Under the pieces are notes generated by a model. The model saw only the letters and a program-made list of their open reading frames with translations, was not told the DNA's origin and ran no database searches. DNA of 64,000 nucleotides from an uncultured Olegusella sp. (lineage in GTDB: Bacteria > Actinomycetota > Coriobacteriia > Coriobacteriales > Atopobiaceae), in the NCBI RefSeq assembly GCF_947253395.1, contig NZ_CAMXYY010000002.1:7609-71608 (forward strand). Direction: 5' to 3'. Numbering within the stretch: the stretch's first letter is position 1; every line of letters begins with the position of its first letter. Positions 46,607 to 56,014 of the stretch are shown here, piece after piece. The translations under genes and the position numbers were made by a program.

Positions 46607-46630
46607 GTGCCGTGCTTGAGTTGGCGGCAC
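46607..46630 (+). promoter_or_regulatory. Hairpin in the rplS leader
   Basis: GTGCCG (46607-46612) and CGGCAC (46625-46630) form a six-pair stem with a 12-base loop in the L19 5' untranslated region. A ribosomal-protein-binding leader is possible; no family match can be asserted. Confidence 0.4.
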
Positions 46631-46656
46631 CTCTGGACGAGAGATGAGGAAGTTTC

Positions 46657-47001
46657 ATGGACTACATCAAGGCGATTGAGCGTCAGCAGATTCGTGAGGA
46701 TATCCCCACAGTCATCGTTGGCGATAACGTCAAGGTATACTACCGCATTAAGGAAGGCGAGCGCGAGCGTCTGCAGGTCTTCCAGGGTGATGTTATCCGC
46801 ATTAGTGGCGAAGGTGCTCGCGAGACCTTTACGGTTCGTAAACTGAGCTTTGGCATTGGTGTTGAACGTACATTCCCCATGCATTCTCCCAAGATTGCAA
46901 AGCTCGAAGTTGTTCGTCATGGTCAGGTGCACCGTGCAAAGCTGTACTACCTCCGCGATCGCGTGGGCAAGGCTGCTCGTCTTCGCGAGAAGCGTATTTA
47001 G
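46657..47001 (+). CDS. rplS: 50S ribosomal protein L19
   Basis: 114-residue subunit-interface protein: [64 protein letters not shown] and [21 protein letters not shown] with GAGGAAG upstream. In many genomes rplS follows trmD; here it has moved about 7 kb away and has its own promoter and terminator. Confidence 0.97.
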   Translation: MDYIKAIERQQIREDIPTVIVGDNVKVYYRIKEGERERLQVFQGDVIRISGEGARETFTVRKLSFGIGVERTFPMHSPKIAKLEVVRHGQVHRAKLYYLRDRVGKAARLREKRI

Positions 47002-47028
47002 TTTTAGTGCAACAAAAAGAGTGTTTAA

Positions 47029-47052
47029 GCCGTCCCTTGGGGCGGCTTTTTT
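47029..47052 (+). terminator. Terminator of rplS
   Basis: GCCGTCCC / GGGGCGGC hairpin (47029-47046) followed by TTTTTT. Confidence 0.9.
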
Positions 47053-47109
47053 ATGGTACAGACTCGCTGTGTGCTACATTTTATTTGGACAAAACAAGGG
47101 AGGATGTTT

Positions 47110-47889
47110 GTGGAGCATGCTGCGACAGCACGGGAGATTGCAGGGCTTTTTAAAACTGCCTCTCATGATGAACTAGACAACTTGATTTCTCGCTACGCAG
47201 AAGATCCGCGGGCGCAGGTGCAGCAGGCGCTAAAAAGTGCACGTAAACGTCAGGAACATTTCTTGCAGGAGCGTAGTCGTGTGCACGAGATGTATCTCTT
47301 GCAGAAAGAACTTGGTGGTTCAGGCATCATTGTAGGTGTAGATGAGGTGGGTAGAGGTGCAATAGCAGGGCCTTTGACAGTTGCCGCGGTGGTATTGCCA
47401 GATGAGCCAGAGATTTTGGGTGTCAATGACTCCAAACAATTAAGTCCCCAGCAGAGAAGCGAGCTTGCTTTACGAATTCAGACCATAGCAGTTTCTATAG
47501 GTATTTCTCATATACCTGCTGAGCTAATCGATAAGCAGGGTATGGCAGCTTCGCTTAGACAAGCAATGAGCGAAGCTATTGTTGATACAGGGATCAAACC
47601 AGACTCTGTTTTGATTGATGGAAATCCCGTTCATGCTCATCCCAAGGAACGAACAATCGTTAAAGGTGATGCAAAGATTGCCGCAATTGCTGCAGCTTCG
47701 ATTGTTGCCAAAGTGACACGAGATCAACTGATGGTCGAGTATGGCAAAAGTTATCCTGAATACCACTTTGCTTCTTGTAAAGGCTATGGTTCTGCAGAAC
47801 ATATTGCAGCAATTAAGCAATTTGGACTCACACCTCTCCATCGTGTAAGTTTTTGCAGCAACTTTGTGGAAATGCCATCGCTTTTTTAA
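47110..47889 (+). CDS. rnhB: Ribonuclease HII
   Basis: Cleaves RNA in RNA-DNA hybrids, including single ribonucleotides. The GVDEVGRGAIAGPL motif (DEVGRG), GVNDSKQLSPQQR, VLIDGNPV and the KGDAKIAAIAAASIVAKVTRD stretch are all present. An N-terminal extension of about 70 helical residues precedes the catalytic fold, as in several Gram-positive RNases HII. The GTG at 47110 suits the AAGGGAGG site six bases upstream; the ATG at 47104 abuts that site and is unlikely. Confidence 0.94.
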   Translation: MEHAATAREIAGLFKTASHDELDNLISRYAEDPRAQVQQALKSARKRQEHFLQERSRVHEMYLLQKELGGSGIIVGVDEVGRGAIAGPLTVAAVVLPDEPEILGVNDSKQLSPQQRSELALRIQTIAVSIGISHIPAELIDKQGMAASLRQAMSEAIVDTGIKPDSVLIDGNPVHAHPKERTIVKGDAKIAAIAAASIVAKVTRDQLMVEYGKSYPEYHFASCKGYGSAEHIAAIKQFGLTPLHRVSFCSNFVEMPSLF

Positions 47890-48063
47890 GAATATTTTTG
47901 TGCCAATCTTTTGTGATTCTTGTCAGTTGAACTATTGCTGCTGGACAGCCTTGTTATGCAGCTGCGATTGCAAGACTGCTTGTAGCTGAAGGTCAGATTA
48001 ACAACAAGCAAAATCCAAGTTGCTTTCTTCAAAGTCTTGTGAGAGACCGAGAAGGGAGAAATT

Positions 48064-48477
48064 TTGGAAGCAGTAGAGCGTGAAAAACCAATTGCAGAGT
48101 TGACTTCAAAAGAGCTAGGTCATCTAGGTGAGTGCTTAGCCTGTCGCTATTTGGAAAATACTATTGGCCTAAAAATTGTAGAGCGTAATTGGATTTGTTC
48201 TGCCGGAGAGGCAGATATCGTTGCGATTGATGACAAGCAGCATATTCATCTCGTTGAGGTAAAAACACGCTACACAACCAAGGAAGCTTCAGCGATATAT
48301 CCTGAAGAAGCCGTGAGTCAAGCCAAACAACGTCGCTATCGCAATATTGCACTGATGTATATCAGTGCTCATTCTCTTGAGACACAGGTGTATTTTAGTG
48401 TGCTTGCGCTCAACGTCTATGGTCAGCACAATGCCCATGTACGCTACATTCCCCATGCCTATGTGTGGGATGAATAA
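48064..48477 (+). CDS. yraN: YraN family (UPF0102) nuclease-like protein
   Basis: 137 residues. The restriction-endonuclease-like core is visible: LGHLGECLACRYLE, NWICSAGEADIVAIDD and HLVEVKTRY (the E-x-D...E-x-K pattern), then AKQRRYRNIA. TTG start with GGGAGAAA upstream. Usually next to rnhB and comM, as here; precise function unknown. It follows a 174-base gap after rnhB in which I see no convincing promoter or gene. Confidence 0.9.
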   Translation: MEAVEREKPIAELTSKELGHLGECLACRYLENTIGLKIVERNWICSAGEADIVAIDDKQHIHLVEVKTRYTTKEASAIYPEEAVSQAKQRRYRNIALMYISAHSLETQVYFSVLALNVYGQHNAHVRYIPHAYVWDE

Positions 48478-48478
48478 C

Positions 48479-49972
48479 ATGACAACACAGTCTCGATTTG
48501 CAGTACATACAGCGGTTATTAGAGGAGTCGAGGCTCTTCCTGTAACCGTAGAAGTATCTCTTGCTGCGGGAATTCCTGGGATGACCATTGTTGGTATGCC
48601 TGATTCTGCAGTCTTGGAAGCGCGGCCACGCGTGCGCTGTGCTTGTAAGGCAGCTTCCTATGATTTGCCACGACTCCATATCACGGTCAATCTTGCTCCA
48701 GGAGAGCTTAAAAAGCGGGGGAGTGGTTTGGATTTACCTATAGCGGTAGCCACTCTCGCTGCTACCGGACAAATTCCCCATAGAGATTTAGATCGCTGCC
48801 TTTTTGTAGGGGAACTTGCCTTGGATGGTGGAGTAGCTGCTGTGCGCGGAATGGTTGCTTATGCGCTTCTTGCCGATGAAATGGGTTTGGAGTTGATAAC
48901 GGGGGCAGGAGAGGCTTTGCCCGCAAACTTAGCATCACATATGAAGCTGCTTACAAGTTTGAGCCAGCTTAAACAGGGGGTAGATCGACTCGCTTATGAC
49001 AAGCAAACTCAATTTTTGGAAATTTCAAAGCAGCCATATAGTCTTGATTTTGCCGATGTTATAGACCAAGAGATAGCTAAACGTGCTTTTTGCTTGGCTG
49101 CTGCAGGTGGTCATGGCTTACTTATGGTGGGTCCTCCTGGAGCAGGAAAGACCATGCTTGCCAAGCGGCTACCCACCATACTCCCAAGCTTAGCTGCGGA
49201 AGAACAGACAGAGGTGCTGCTTATTCACTCCTTGGCAGGAGAACCCCTTGCTGAGGGTTTTCAAATGATTCGTCCTTTTAGGTCGCCTCATCATTCTATT
49301 TCATATGCAGGAATGGTGGGTGGTGGCAGGCCTGTTATGCCCGGTGAGGTATCGTTGGCCCATCATGGGATTTTGTTTTTGGACGAGCTCCCAGAATTTG
49401 CTCCAGCTACGCTGCAAGCCTTACGCCAGCCCCTTGAAGATAAAGAAGTGCGTATTGTTCGCGTAGATGGCATTTATAAATTTCCCTGCGCCTTTCAATT
49501 AGTTGCTGCAGCCAATCCCTGTCCTTGTGGTTATTTGGGTGATGTAGGGCATGTATGTACCTGTAGTCCTGGACAGGTCACTCGCTACCAAGGACGTATT
49601 GGCGGACCTTTAATGGATCGTATCGATTTGCAGGTTACTGTGACACGACCTAAGGAATCACGAGTTATTCAAGGGGAGCTAGGTACAAGTTCTACTCAGA
49701 TGAAAGAGCTTGTCTGTCAAGCTCGCGAGTTTTGCGCATGGAGGATTGCGCATAACGAAAAAAGGCAGACAACTAGCCTTGCTGAAATTGCCGCACTTGA
49801 TCTTCAAGCTCAAAACACCTTGGAAGATATTGCTCGAAGAAAATCCTTTGGAGGCAGAGCTATTTCACGAGTTGTAAGAGTAGCACGGACAATTGCAGAT
49901 TTGGATTGTCGGGACGAAGTAAATAGTACTGACATTATCGAAGCATGCTCGTATCGAACAATGAGTTCATAG
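48479..49972 (+). CDS. comM: ComM/YifB-type Mg-chelatase-like AAA+ ATPase
   Basis: About 497 residues. N-terminal lon-protease-like domain (TVEVSLAAGIPGMTIVGMPDSAVLEARPRVRCA), AAA+ core with Walker A VGPPGAGKTML, RPFRSPHHSISYAGMVGGG, Walker B ILFLDELPEF and the ANPCPCGY zinc-finger-like insert, and the C-terminal Mg_chelatase region (YQGRIGGPLMDRIDLQV, SFGGRAISRVVRVARTIADLD). ComM acts as a branch-migration helicase in natural transformation. It starts right after yraN, before dprA. Confidence 0.93.
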   Translation: MTTQSRFAVHTAVIRGVEALPVTVEVSLAAGIPGMTIVGMPDSAVLEARPRVRCACKAASYDLPRLHITVNLAPGELKKRGSGLDLPIAVATLAATGQIPHRDLDRCLFVGELALDGGVAAVRGMVAYALLADEMGLELITGAGEALPANLASHMKLLTSLSQLKQGVDRLAYDKQTQFLEISKQPYSLDFADVIDQEIAKRAFCLAAAGGHGLLMVGPPGAGKTMLAKRLPTILPSLAAEEQTEVLLIHSLAGEPLAEGFQMIRPFRSPHHSISYAGMVGGGRPVMPGEVSLAHHGILFLDELPEFAPATLQALRQPLEDKEVRIVRVDGIYKFPCAFQLVAAANPCPCGYLGDVGHVCTCSPGQVTRYQGRIGGPLMDRIDLQVTVTRPKESRVIQGELGTSSTQMKELVCQAREFCAWRIAHNEKRQTTSLAEIAALDLQAQNTLEDIARRKSFGGRAISRVVRVARTIADLDCRDEVNSTDIIEACSYRTMSS

Positions 49973-49984
49973 AGAGGCAAAGGT

Positions 49985-50893
49985 ATGTATACAAGTCATG
50001 AATTGCACTTAGGAGATGAAGCATATCCCGCAGAATTACAATTATTAGAAAAGCCACCAGATCCTCTTTATGTCTATGGTGACCTCGATGTATTAGCAGA
50101 GCGAAAACTCTCTGTTGTGGGTGCACGACAGGCAACTCCATATGGTATTGCAGCTTCGCGCATGGCAGGACGTGTTGCCGCTGAGTGCGGGCTTTGCGTG
50201 GTTTCTGGCGGTGCACGTGGTTGCGATAGCGCTGCAGCGCGTGCGGCTCTTGCTGCAGGTGGAAAGACCATAGTGATCTGTGGCACTGGTGCCGATCTTG
50301 TGTATCCAGACAGCTCGCGCGATGTCTTTGAGAAAGCCTTAGCCCAAGGCGGTGCGATAGTTTCTATGGAGCGCTGGGGTCAACCTCCCAAACGTTGGGC
50401 TTTTCCTAAACGCAATCAGCTTATTGCAGCTTTAGGTGAGGTGTTGTTTGTGTGTGAGGCAGGTATCCGATCGGGGACTACGAGTACAGCTGAAGTTGCG
50501 ACAAGTCTGGGACGAAGAGTTTATGCAGTACCTGGCTCAATTTTTTCGCCTCAATCAGTTGGTACAAATCGACTTATCGCTGATGGTGCTGCCATGGTAT
50601 GCAGTGAGCAAGATTTAGAAGCCATGATTTCTCTTGATTTTGGCTGCCTCCGCGCTTGGACTGGACAAATTCCTGCGGAGGAGGGAAGAGTGCTGTCTGC
50701 TCTCATTGCATCTGCTACGCGACCTGATGAACTGGCTTTAACTTTGGGTATGGATCCCCTCACGCTTTTGCGGACACTTTCTGAGTATGAAACCAAAAAT
50801 ATTGTTGAGCGACTTCCTGATGGTCGCTATGCTCCTACTGCTGACTATTTGAATACACGCGCTAGAATTAGACAAAATACAGCTCACCCCTGA
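49985..50893 (+). CDS. dprA: DNA-protecting protein DprA
   Basis: Loads RecA on incoming single-stranded DNA during transformation. 302 residues. Rossmann-fold core with SVVGARQATPYG, VVSGGARGCDSAAARAAL, AFPKRNQLIAALGEVLFVCEAGIRSGTTSTAEVA, and a C-terminal winged-helix remnant (about 235-295). It is slightly short at the N-terminus, having lost most of the SAM-like domain. Preceded by AGAGGCAAAGG. Confidence 0.93.
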   Translation: MYTSHELHLGDEAYPAELQLLEKPPDPLYVYGDLDVLAERKLSVVGARQATPYGIAASRMAGRVAAECGLCVVSGGARGCDSAAARAALAAGGKTIVICGTGADLVYPDSSRDVFEKALAQGGAIVSMERWGQPPKRWAFPKRNQLIAALGEVLFVCEAGIRSGTTSTAEVATSLGRRVYAVPGSIFSPQSVGTNRLIADGAAMVCSEQDLEAMISLDFGCLRAWTGQIPAEEGRVLSALIASATRPDELALTLGMDPLTLLRTLSEYETKNIVERLPDGRYAPTADYLNTRARIRQNTAHP

Positions 50894-50932
50894 TTGTTTT
50901 TCGATGAACATTCTTTGATTGGTTGATTTTCT

Positions 50933-52312
50933 ATGGCAGTAGTTGTTGTTGGCGGAGGTCTTGCAGGTAGCGAGTGTGCGTTGACGCTTGCGCGTCGTGG
51001 CATTGCTGTGAGGCTTTATGAGATGCGTCCTCACGTGGCATCTCCTGCACACAAGACGTCAGATTTTGCTGAGCTTGTCTGTTCCAACTCTCTTAAATCT
51101 CTTCGTGCTGATAGTGCGGCGGGATTGCTCAAACGTGAACTCGTACTCATGGGTTCTGCCTTAATTGAGCTTGCCTTTAAGGCAAGCGTGCCAGCAGGTG
51201 GTGCGCTTGCAGTGGATAGGGAGCAATTCTCGCAGTTAGTCAATGCTGCTATTGAAGCTGAACCTCTTATTGAAGTTGTTCGCAAAGAAGTAACAGATCT
51301 TCCGAAGGGCTATGCAGTAATTGCTGCAGGTCCTCTTTGCTCACCGTCACTTTTTGAGGCACTTTCAAAAAAACTGGGGGCAAGTCGTATGTCGTTTTAT
51401 GATGCGGCCGCTCCTATTGTTGATGCGGAGTCTCTTGATAAAGAAATAATTTTTAGTCAGTCACGCTATGAAGAAACAGGCAGTGGTGATTATCTCAACT
51501 GTCCTTTAAACAAACAAGAATACGAGCAGCTTGTAGGAGAACTCATCTCAGCCAAACGTGTGATTGCGCGCGATTTTGAACAAAAAGACCTCTTTAGTGC
51601 CTGCCAGCCTGTTGAGGAAGTGGCTCGTAGTGGTATTGACTCTTTGAGGTTTGGAGCGCTTAAACCTGTAGGTTTGACTGATCCTCGCACAGGCCATCGC
51701 CCTTGGGCAGCAGTTCAGCTGCGTGCGGAGAATATCAATAAAACTGCTTACAACCTTGTTGGTTTTCAGACCAACCTTAATTGGTCCGAGCAAAAACGAA
51801 TATTTCGTCTTATACCAGGTCTAGAGCATGCAGAGTTTTTCCGCTATGGCGTTATGCATAGAAATAGTTTTGTGGACAGCCCACACGTGCTGAAGCGCGG
51901 TTTTTGTATACCTGGAACCCACATTCGTCTTGCAGGGCAGATTACGGGTACCGAGGGCTATACCGAGGCTATTGCTTCGGGTCTGTTTGCAGCACTTAAC
52001 ACCTATACAGCCCTTAAAGGCCTTGCAGCTCCAGAGTTGCCACCAACCGCCGCATTTGGTTCGTTGGTGCACTATGCTTCAGATCCTTTTTGCACTGATT
52101 ATCAGCCCATGCATGTTAATTTTGGCATCGTAGCTCCCTTAGATGGTCCGCGTCTCAAAAAGAAAGAACGCTATGCTGCATATGCCAAACGTGCAAAAAA
52201 AGATATGGAAGTCTTTGTACAAAATCGACAAGACCTTTTTGCTAACTATGCAGGTGCATGGCCAGATGCAAACTGGGAAAATGCCTTTTTGGAAGGTCAT
52301 GAGAACGCATGA
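50933..52312 (+). CDS. trmFO: Folate-dependent tRNA (uracil-5-)-methyltransferase TrmFO
   Basis: Forms m5U54 in tRNA using methylene-THF and FAD. 459 residues with VVVGGGLAGSECALTLARRGI at the FAD site, YEMRP, AELVCSNSLKS (containing a conserved Cys), LNCPLNKQEYE and FRYGVMHRNSF. Typical of Firmicutes and some deep Actinobacteria. No clear SD in front of the ATG. Its stop overlaps the recombinase start by four bases (ATGA). Confidence 0.95.
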   Translation: MAVVVVGGGLAGSECALTLARRGIAVRLYEMRPHVASPAHKTSDFAELVCSNSLKSLRADSAAGLLKRELVLMGSALIELAFKASVPAGGALAVDREQFSQLVNAAIEAEPLIEVVRKEVTDLPKGYAVIAAGPLCSPSLFEALSKKLGASRMSFYDAAAPIVDAESLDKEIIFSQSRYEETGSGDYLNCPLNKQEYEQLVGELISAKRVIARDFEQKDLFSACQPVEEVARSGIDSLRFGALKPVGLTDPRTGHRPWAAVQLRAENINKTAYNLVGFQTNLNWSEQKRIFRLIPGLEHAEFFRYGVMHRNSFVDSPHVLKRGFCIPGTHIRLAGQITGTEGYTEAIASGLFAALNTYTALKGLAAPELPPTAAFGSLVHYASDPFCTDYQPMHVNFGIVAPLDGPRLKKKERYAAYAKRAKKDMEVFVQNRQDLFANYAGAWPDANWENAFLEGHENA

Positions 52313-53259
52313 ATGAAATAGATGTTCAGAAAGAACAGCTACAACAGCAAGATTTTTCAGTATTGGTCAAGCAGTACCTGGCCTATCTTAAAGACATCCG
52401 CAATCTTTCTGTCCATACACTACGTGCTTATCAAGGTGATTTGGAAGCATATGGTGCTTGGCTTCAGCGTCAGCAAATTGATGGACTTGATGTCTCTCAC
52501 CGTCAAATTCGTTCTTGGCTTGCCGAGCAGGTACGTGCGCGCTATGCCTCATCTACCATTGACCGGAGATTATCTGCTATCCGTGATATGTATCGTTGGC
52601 TTGTAAGAGAGGGTTTTACTGAAAAAGATTGTGCTGCAGCTGTTGCTAGTCCAAAAAGAGCAAAGACTTTGCCTCATACACTTGATGTTGCTTCAGTAGA
52701 AAAACTTCTTGATGCTTGTGATCTCAGCAGTAGTGAAGGAATACGTGATCGTGCTTATTTAGAACTCTTAGCGGCAACAGGGGGACGTATCTCAGAAATA
52801 TCTGCCCTCAATTTATCCGACATTGATTTGGATCTAAAACAAGCTCGTCTTTTTGGAAAAGGTTCTAAGGAACGTATTGTTCCACTTTATCCTGAAGCGA
52901 TTACGCGCTTGCTTGACTATTATCAAGCCGCGCGTCCCGCGCTGTTAGCAAAGGCGAAAGTACAAAACGATACTGATAAGCAAGCGGTATTTATCTCTAC
53001 ACGTGGCAAGCGTATGAGTGCAGATGCGTTGAGGATGCGTTTTTCGCACTATATCAAGCTGGCAGGTCTTGATGCTTCACTTACGCCTCATGCTATGCGC
53101 CATTCATATGCTACAGAACTGCTTTCGGGGGGCGCCGATATACGTTCTGTTCAAGAACTTTTGGGGCATGCTGATCTTTCCACGACTCAAATTTATACAC
53201 ACCTTTCGATAGACCGGCTTAAAGAAGCAGCTCGTCAGGCACATCCAAGAGCAGAGTAA
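52309..53259 (+). CDS. xerC: Tyrosine recombinase XerC/XerD-like
   Basis: 316-residue site-specific recombinase, probably for chromosome dimer resolution. N-terminal SAM-like core-binding domain (about 15-115: YLAYLKDIRNLSVHTLRAYQGDL) and catalytic domain with Arg (TGGRISEISAL), Lys (FGKGSKER), HxxR (HAMRHSYATELL), His (LLGHADLSTTQIYTH) and the nucleophile Tyr in that last motif. Its location after trmFO matches xerC in Firmicutes and suggests a housekeeping Xer rather than a phage integrase. Confidence 0.92.
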   Translation: MNEIDVQKEQLQQQDFSVLVKQYLAYLKDIRNLSVHTLRAYQGDLEAYGAWLQRQQIDGLDVSHRQIRSWLAEQVRARYASSTIDRRLSAIRDMYRWLVREGFTEKDCAAAVASPKRAKTLPHTLDVASVEKLLDACDLSSSEGIRDRAYLELLAATGGRISEISALNLSDIDLDLKQARLFGKGSKERIVPLYPEAITRLLDYYQAARPALLAKAKVQNDTDKQAVFISTRGKRMSADALRMRFSHYIKLAGLDASLTPHAMRHSYATELLSGGADIRSVQELLGHADLSTTQIYTHLSIDRLKEAARQAHPRAE

Positions 53260-53307
53260 TTGCGGATTTGCGCGCATTGTGATGGCAAAATTGCTCTCGA
53301 TACGAGC

Positions 53308-53336
53308 TTGGTGCTGCTTGGATAAGCTGTTATACT
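53308..53336 (+). promoter_or_regulatory. Promoter of rpsB-tsf
   Basis: TTGGTG (53308-53313), 17-base spacer, TATACT (53331-53336). Transcripts would start near 53343, giving a leader of about 130 bases. Confidence 0.65.
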
Positions 53337-53372
53337 GTCTAATTGCTGTGCGTCCGCACAGTATATTTCACA

Positions 53373-53447
53373 CGCGTGGCCACCCAAAAGCCATGGTGCC
53401 TAGGCTTAAGCCATAACCTAGGTGGTTTAAGGGGATGACACCACGCG
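53373..53447 (+). promoter_or_regulatory. Structured leader of rpsB-tsf
   Basis: CGCGTGG (53373-53379) pairs perfectly with CCACGCG (53441-53447), closing a domain that ends right at a GGAGG site (53447-53451). Inside, CCTAGG (53399-53404) can pair with a second CCTAGG (53417-53422), or CCACC (53380-53384) with GGTGG (53421-53425); these two are mutually exclusive. S2 is known to repress its own operon in E. coli, so an S2-binding switch is plausible here. Confidence 0.5.
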
Positions 53448-53472
53448 GAGGATCAACCAATGGAGGTTAAAG

Positions 53473-54240
53473 ATGGCTAAGATTACTATTCAGACTTTGC
53501 TCGATGCAGGTTGCCACTATGGTCACCAGACCCGCCGCTGGAACCCAAAGATGAAGCCTTATATCTTTGGTGAGCGCAATGGCATCTACATTCTTGATCT
53601 CAAGCAAACCCTTTTTGACGCTGACAAAGCCTATACCTTCCTTAAGGAGACTGCTGCTAAGGGTGGCAATGTTTTGTTTGTCGGTACCAAAAAACAGGCT
53701 CAGGAGCCTATTTCTACTCAAGCTGCTCGTGCTGGTATGCCCTACATTAATCAGCGCTGGCTTGGTGGTATGCTCACCAACTTTGTGACCATGCGTTCTC
53801 GTATTGATCGCATGGAACAGCTCGAGGCCATGGTAGAGACTGGCGACATGGCTCGTCGTGGCAAGAAAGAGCAGGCTGTGCTTACCAAGGAGCTCGAGAA
53901 ACTGCAGCGTAACCTTGGTGGCGTTCGTGACATGCGCGCTCTGCCTCAGGCACTCTTTGTTGTTGATACCAAGCGCGAGGAGATTGCCATCAAGGAGGCT
54001 AACCGTCTTCACATCCCCGTTGTTGGTCTTCTTGATACCAACTCTGATCCTGATGTGATTGATTACGGCATTCCTGCAAACGATGATGCTATTCGTTCCG
54101 TTGATTTGATGTGCCAGCTTGCTGCCGATGCAGTTCTTGCTGGTTCTGGCAAGGAGCAAATGACTGCTGCTGAGATGGCAGGCGAAGATGCCGCCTCCAT
54201 TGAGGCTGAAATGGCTACCGAAGCTCCTGCCGCAGAGTAA
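53473..54240 (+). CDS. rpsB: 30S ribosomal protein S2
   Basis: 255-residue small-subunit protein: [57 protein letters not shown] and PALFVVDT-like [23 protein letters not shown] lies six bases upstream. A tiny six-codon frame (53460-53480) with its own SD overlaps this start. Followed by tsf. Confidence 0.97.
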   Translation: MAKITIQTLLDAGCHYGHQTRRWNPKMKPYIFGERNGIYILDLKQTLFDADKAYTFLKETAAKGGNVLFVGTKKQAQEPISTQAARAGMPYINQRWLGGMLTNFVTMRSRIDRMEQLEAMVETGDMARRGKKEQAVLTKELEKLQRNLGGVRDMRALPQALFVVDTKREEIAIKEANRLHIPVVGLLDTNSDPDVIDYGIPANDDAIRSVDLMCQLAADAVLAGSGKEQMTAAEMAGEDAASIEAEMATEAPAAE

Positions 54241-54280
54241 TTCAGACCAACCACTAAAAAGACCCTTAAAGGAGGTCACT

Positions 54281-55153
54281 ATGGCACAGATTACCGCTGC
54301 TCTTGTTAAGCAGCTCCGCGAGATGACGAACTCCCCAATGATGGAGTGCAAAAAAGCGCTTGTGAAAGCTGATGGCGATATTGAGCGTGCAATTGACGTT
54401 CTTCGTGAGATGGGCGTAGCCAAGGCTGTAAAGCGTTCTGGTCGTGCTACCAATGAGGGCACTGTTGCTGCTTATGTGTCTGAGGATGGCAAGACTGGTG
54501 CTCTGCTTGAACTTACCTGCGAGACTGACTTTGTTGGCACCAATCCCAAGTTTACTGGCTTTGCCGCCGATCTTGCCAAGGTCGTTGCTGAAAATGATCC
54601 TGCAGATGTCGATGCACTTAAGGCTTGCGCAATGGGCGAGGGTACTGTCGAGTCTGAGCTTACTGAGATGATTCACGTTATCGGTGAGAACATGAAGATT
54701 GTCCGCTTCAAGCGCATGACCTCCACGGGTGCTCTTGCCAGCTATATCCATCTTGGCGGCAAGCTTGCAGACCTTGTGTCCTTCTCTTTCACCAAAGAAG
54801 AGACTGCAGCAAATGATGATTTCAAGGCTTTTGCGCATGACGTTGCTATGCAGGTTGTCGCTGCCGACCCTGTTGCTGCACGCCGTGAGGATGTTCCTGC
54901 CGATCTTCTTGAGCGTGAGAAGACCATTTATGCTGCACAGGCCACTGAGTCTGGTAAGCCTGAGTTTGTTCAGCAAAAGATGATCGAAGGTCGTGTGAAC
55001 AAGTATTACAAGGAAAACGTCCTTACCGAGCAAGTCTTTATCAAAGATTCTGATGTTACCATCAGTGAGCTTGCAAAGAAGGTTTCCAAGGCCGCCGATG
55101 ATACCATCGAGATTCTCAGCTTTGAGAGATATGCTTTTGGTGAGACTGAGTAA
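54281..55153 (+). CDS. tsf: Translation elongation factor Ts
   Basis: Nucleotide-exchange factor for EF-Tu, about 290 residues: ITAALVKQLREMTNSPMMECKKALVKADGDIERAIDVLREMG (UBA-like N-terminus) followed by the twin core subdomains (LLELTCETDFV, DVAMQVVAADP). The ATG at 54281 is preceded by AAAGGAGG, which rules out the earlier in-frame start. Confidence 0.97.
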   Translation: MAQITAALVKQLREMTNSPMMECKKALVKADGDIERAIDVLREMGVAKAVKRSGRATNEGTVAAYVSEDGKTGALLELTCETDFVGTNPKFTGFAADLAKVVAENDPADVDALKACAMGEGTVESELTEMIHVIGENMKIVRFKRMTSTGALASYIHLGGKLADLVSFSFTKEETAANDDFKAFAHDVAMQVVAADPVAARREDVPADLLEREKTIYAAQATESGKPEFVQQKMIEGRVNKYYKENVLTEQVFIKDSDVTISELAKKVSKAADDTIEILSFERYAFGETE

Positions 55154-55170
55154 GCTTTATACGCTTTAGG

Positions 55171-55196
55171 GGGCCGGCGCAAGTCGGCCCTTTTTT
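55171..55196 (+). terminator. Terminator of rpsB-tsf
   Basis: GGGCCGgCG / TCGGCCC hairpin followed by six T. Confidence 0.9.
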
Positions 55197-55285
55197 ATGC
55201 AACGAGACTCTACCGCCTACCTATGGGAAATGCGTTAGCTTTCATAACTTTGTTAAAATGTCGTACCAGGATACGAGGAGGTCAT

Positions 55286-56014
55286 ATGTCTGAATATAAA
55301 TATAACAGGGTGCTGCTCAAACTCTCTGGAGAAGCCCTGATGGGTTCAAAAGAATTTGGCATTGATCCAAGCGTTCCTGAGCGTATTGCTCGCGATATAA
55401 AGCCTGCTTATGAGGCTGGTGTTGATATTGCCATCGTGGTTGGTGGTGGCAATATTTTTCGCGGTCTTACGGGCGCTGCGGCCGGGATGGAACGCGCTCA
55501 GGGCGACAATATGGGCATGCTTGCCACGGTTATAAATTCACTGGCTCTCCAGGACACCTTTGAAAAGGCTGGTATGGACTGCCGCGTAATGAGTGCCATC
55601 GAAATGCGCTCTGTAGCTGAAACCTATATCAGACGCCGTGCCATTCGTCATTTAGAAAAAGGTAGGATTACGATTTTTGCTGCTGGTACTGGTAATCCAT
55701 ACTTCACCACTGATACTGCAGCTGCATTGCGTGCTTGTGAGATTGATGCCGACGTTTTGATGAAGGCTACCAAGGTAGATGGTATCTACGACCAAGATCC
55801 CATCTCACATCCTGAAGCGCTTAAGTTTGATACCATCAGCTACAACGAGGTATTGATTCGTAACCTCAAAGTTATGGACGCCACTGCTACGGCACTTTGT
55901 CATGATAACCACATGCCAATTATGGTTTTTAGCCTCGACGAAGAGGGTGTTTTTGACCGTGCCCTCCGCGGGGAGCCTGTAGGAACTACCGTTATCGAGG
56001 AGGACGCACAATGA
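55286..56014 (+). CDS. pyrH: Uridylate kinase
   Basis: Amino-acid-kinase-fold UMP kinase, about 242 residues: [73 protein letters not shown]. The ATG at 55286 has AGGAGG four bases upstream and matches the family start. First gene after the tsf terminator; a TAAAAT at about 55253 may be its -10 box. Overlaps frr by four bases. Confidence 0.96.
   Translation: MSEYKYNRVLLKLSGEALMGSKEFGIDPSVPERIARDIKPAYEAGVDIAIVVGGGNIFRGLTGAAAGMERAQGDNMGMLATVINSLALQDTFEKAGMDCRVMSAIEMRSVAETYIRRRAIRHLEKGRITIFAAGTGNPYFTTDTAAALRACEIDADVLMKATKVDGIYDQDPISHPEALKFDTISYNEVLIRNLKVMDATATALCHDNHMPIMVFSLDEEGVFDRALRGEPVGTTVIEEDAQ

Noticed and set aside
47935..48110. About 46 codons open without a start codon upstream of yraN
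   Set aside because: No start, no SD and no recognisable family; it runs into the yraN start in another frame. Could be a gene remnant but there is nothing to support it.
52309..53259. Phage or integrative-element integrase
   Set aside because: The recombinase follows trmFO in a housekeeping context, has XerC/D length and motifs, and no att site, excisionase or phage gene is nearby.
53467..54462. A 331-codon minus-strand frame opposite rpsB and tsf
   Set aside because: Shadow of strongly biased codons; it spans the gap between two real genes and has no recognisable product.
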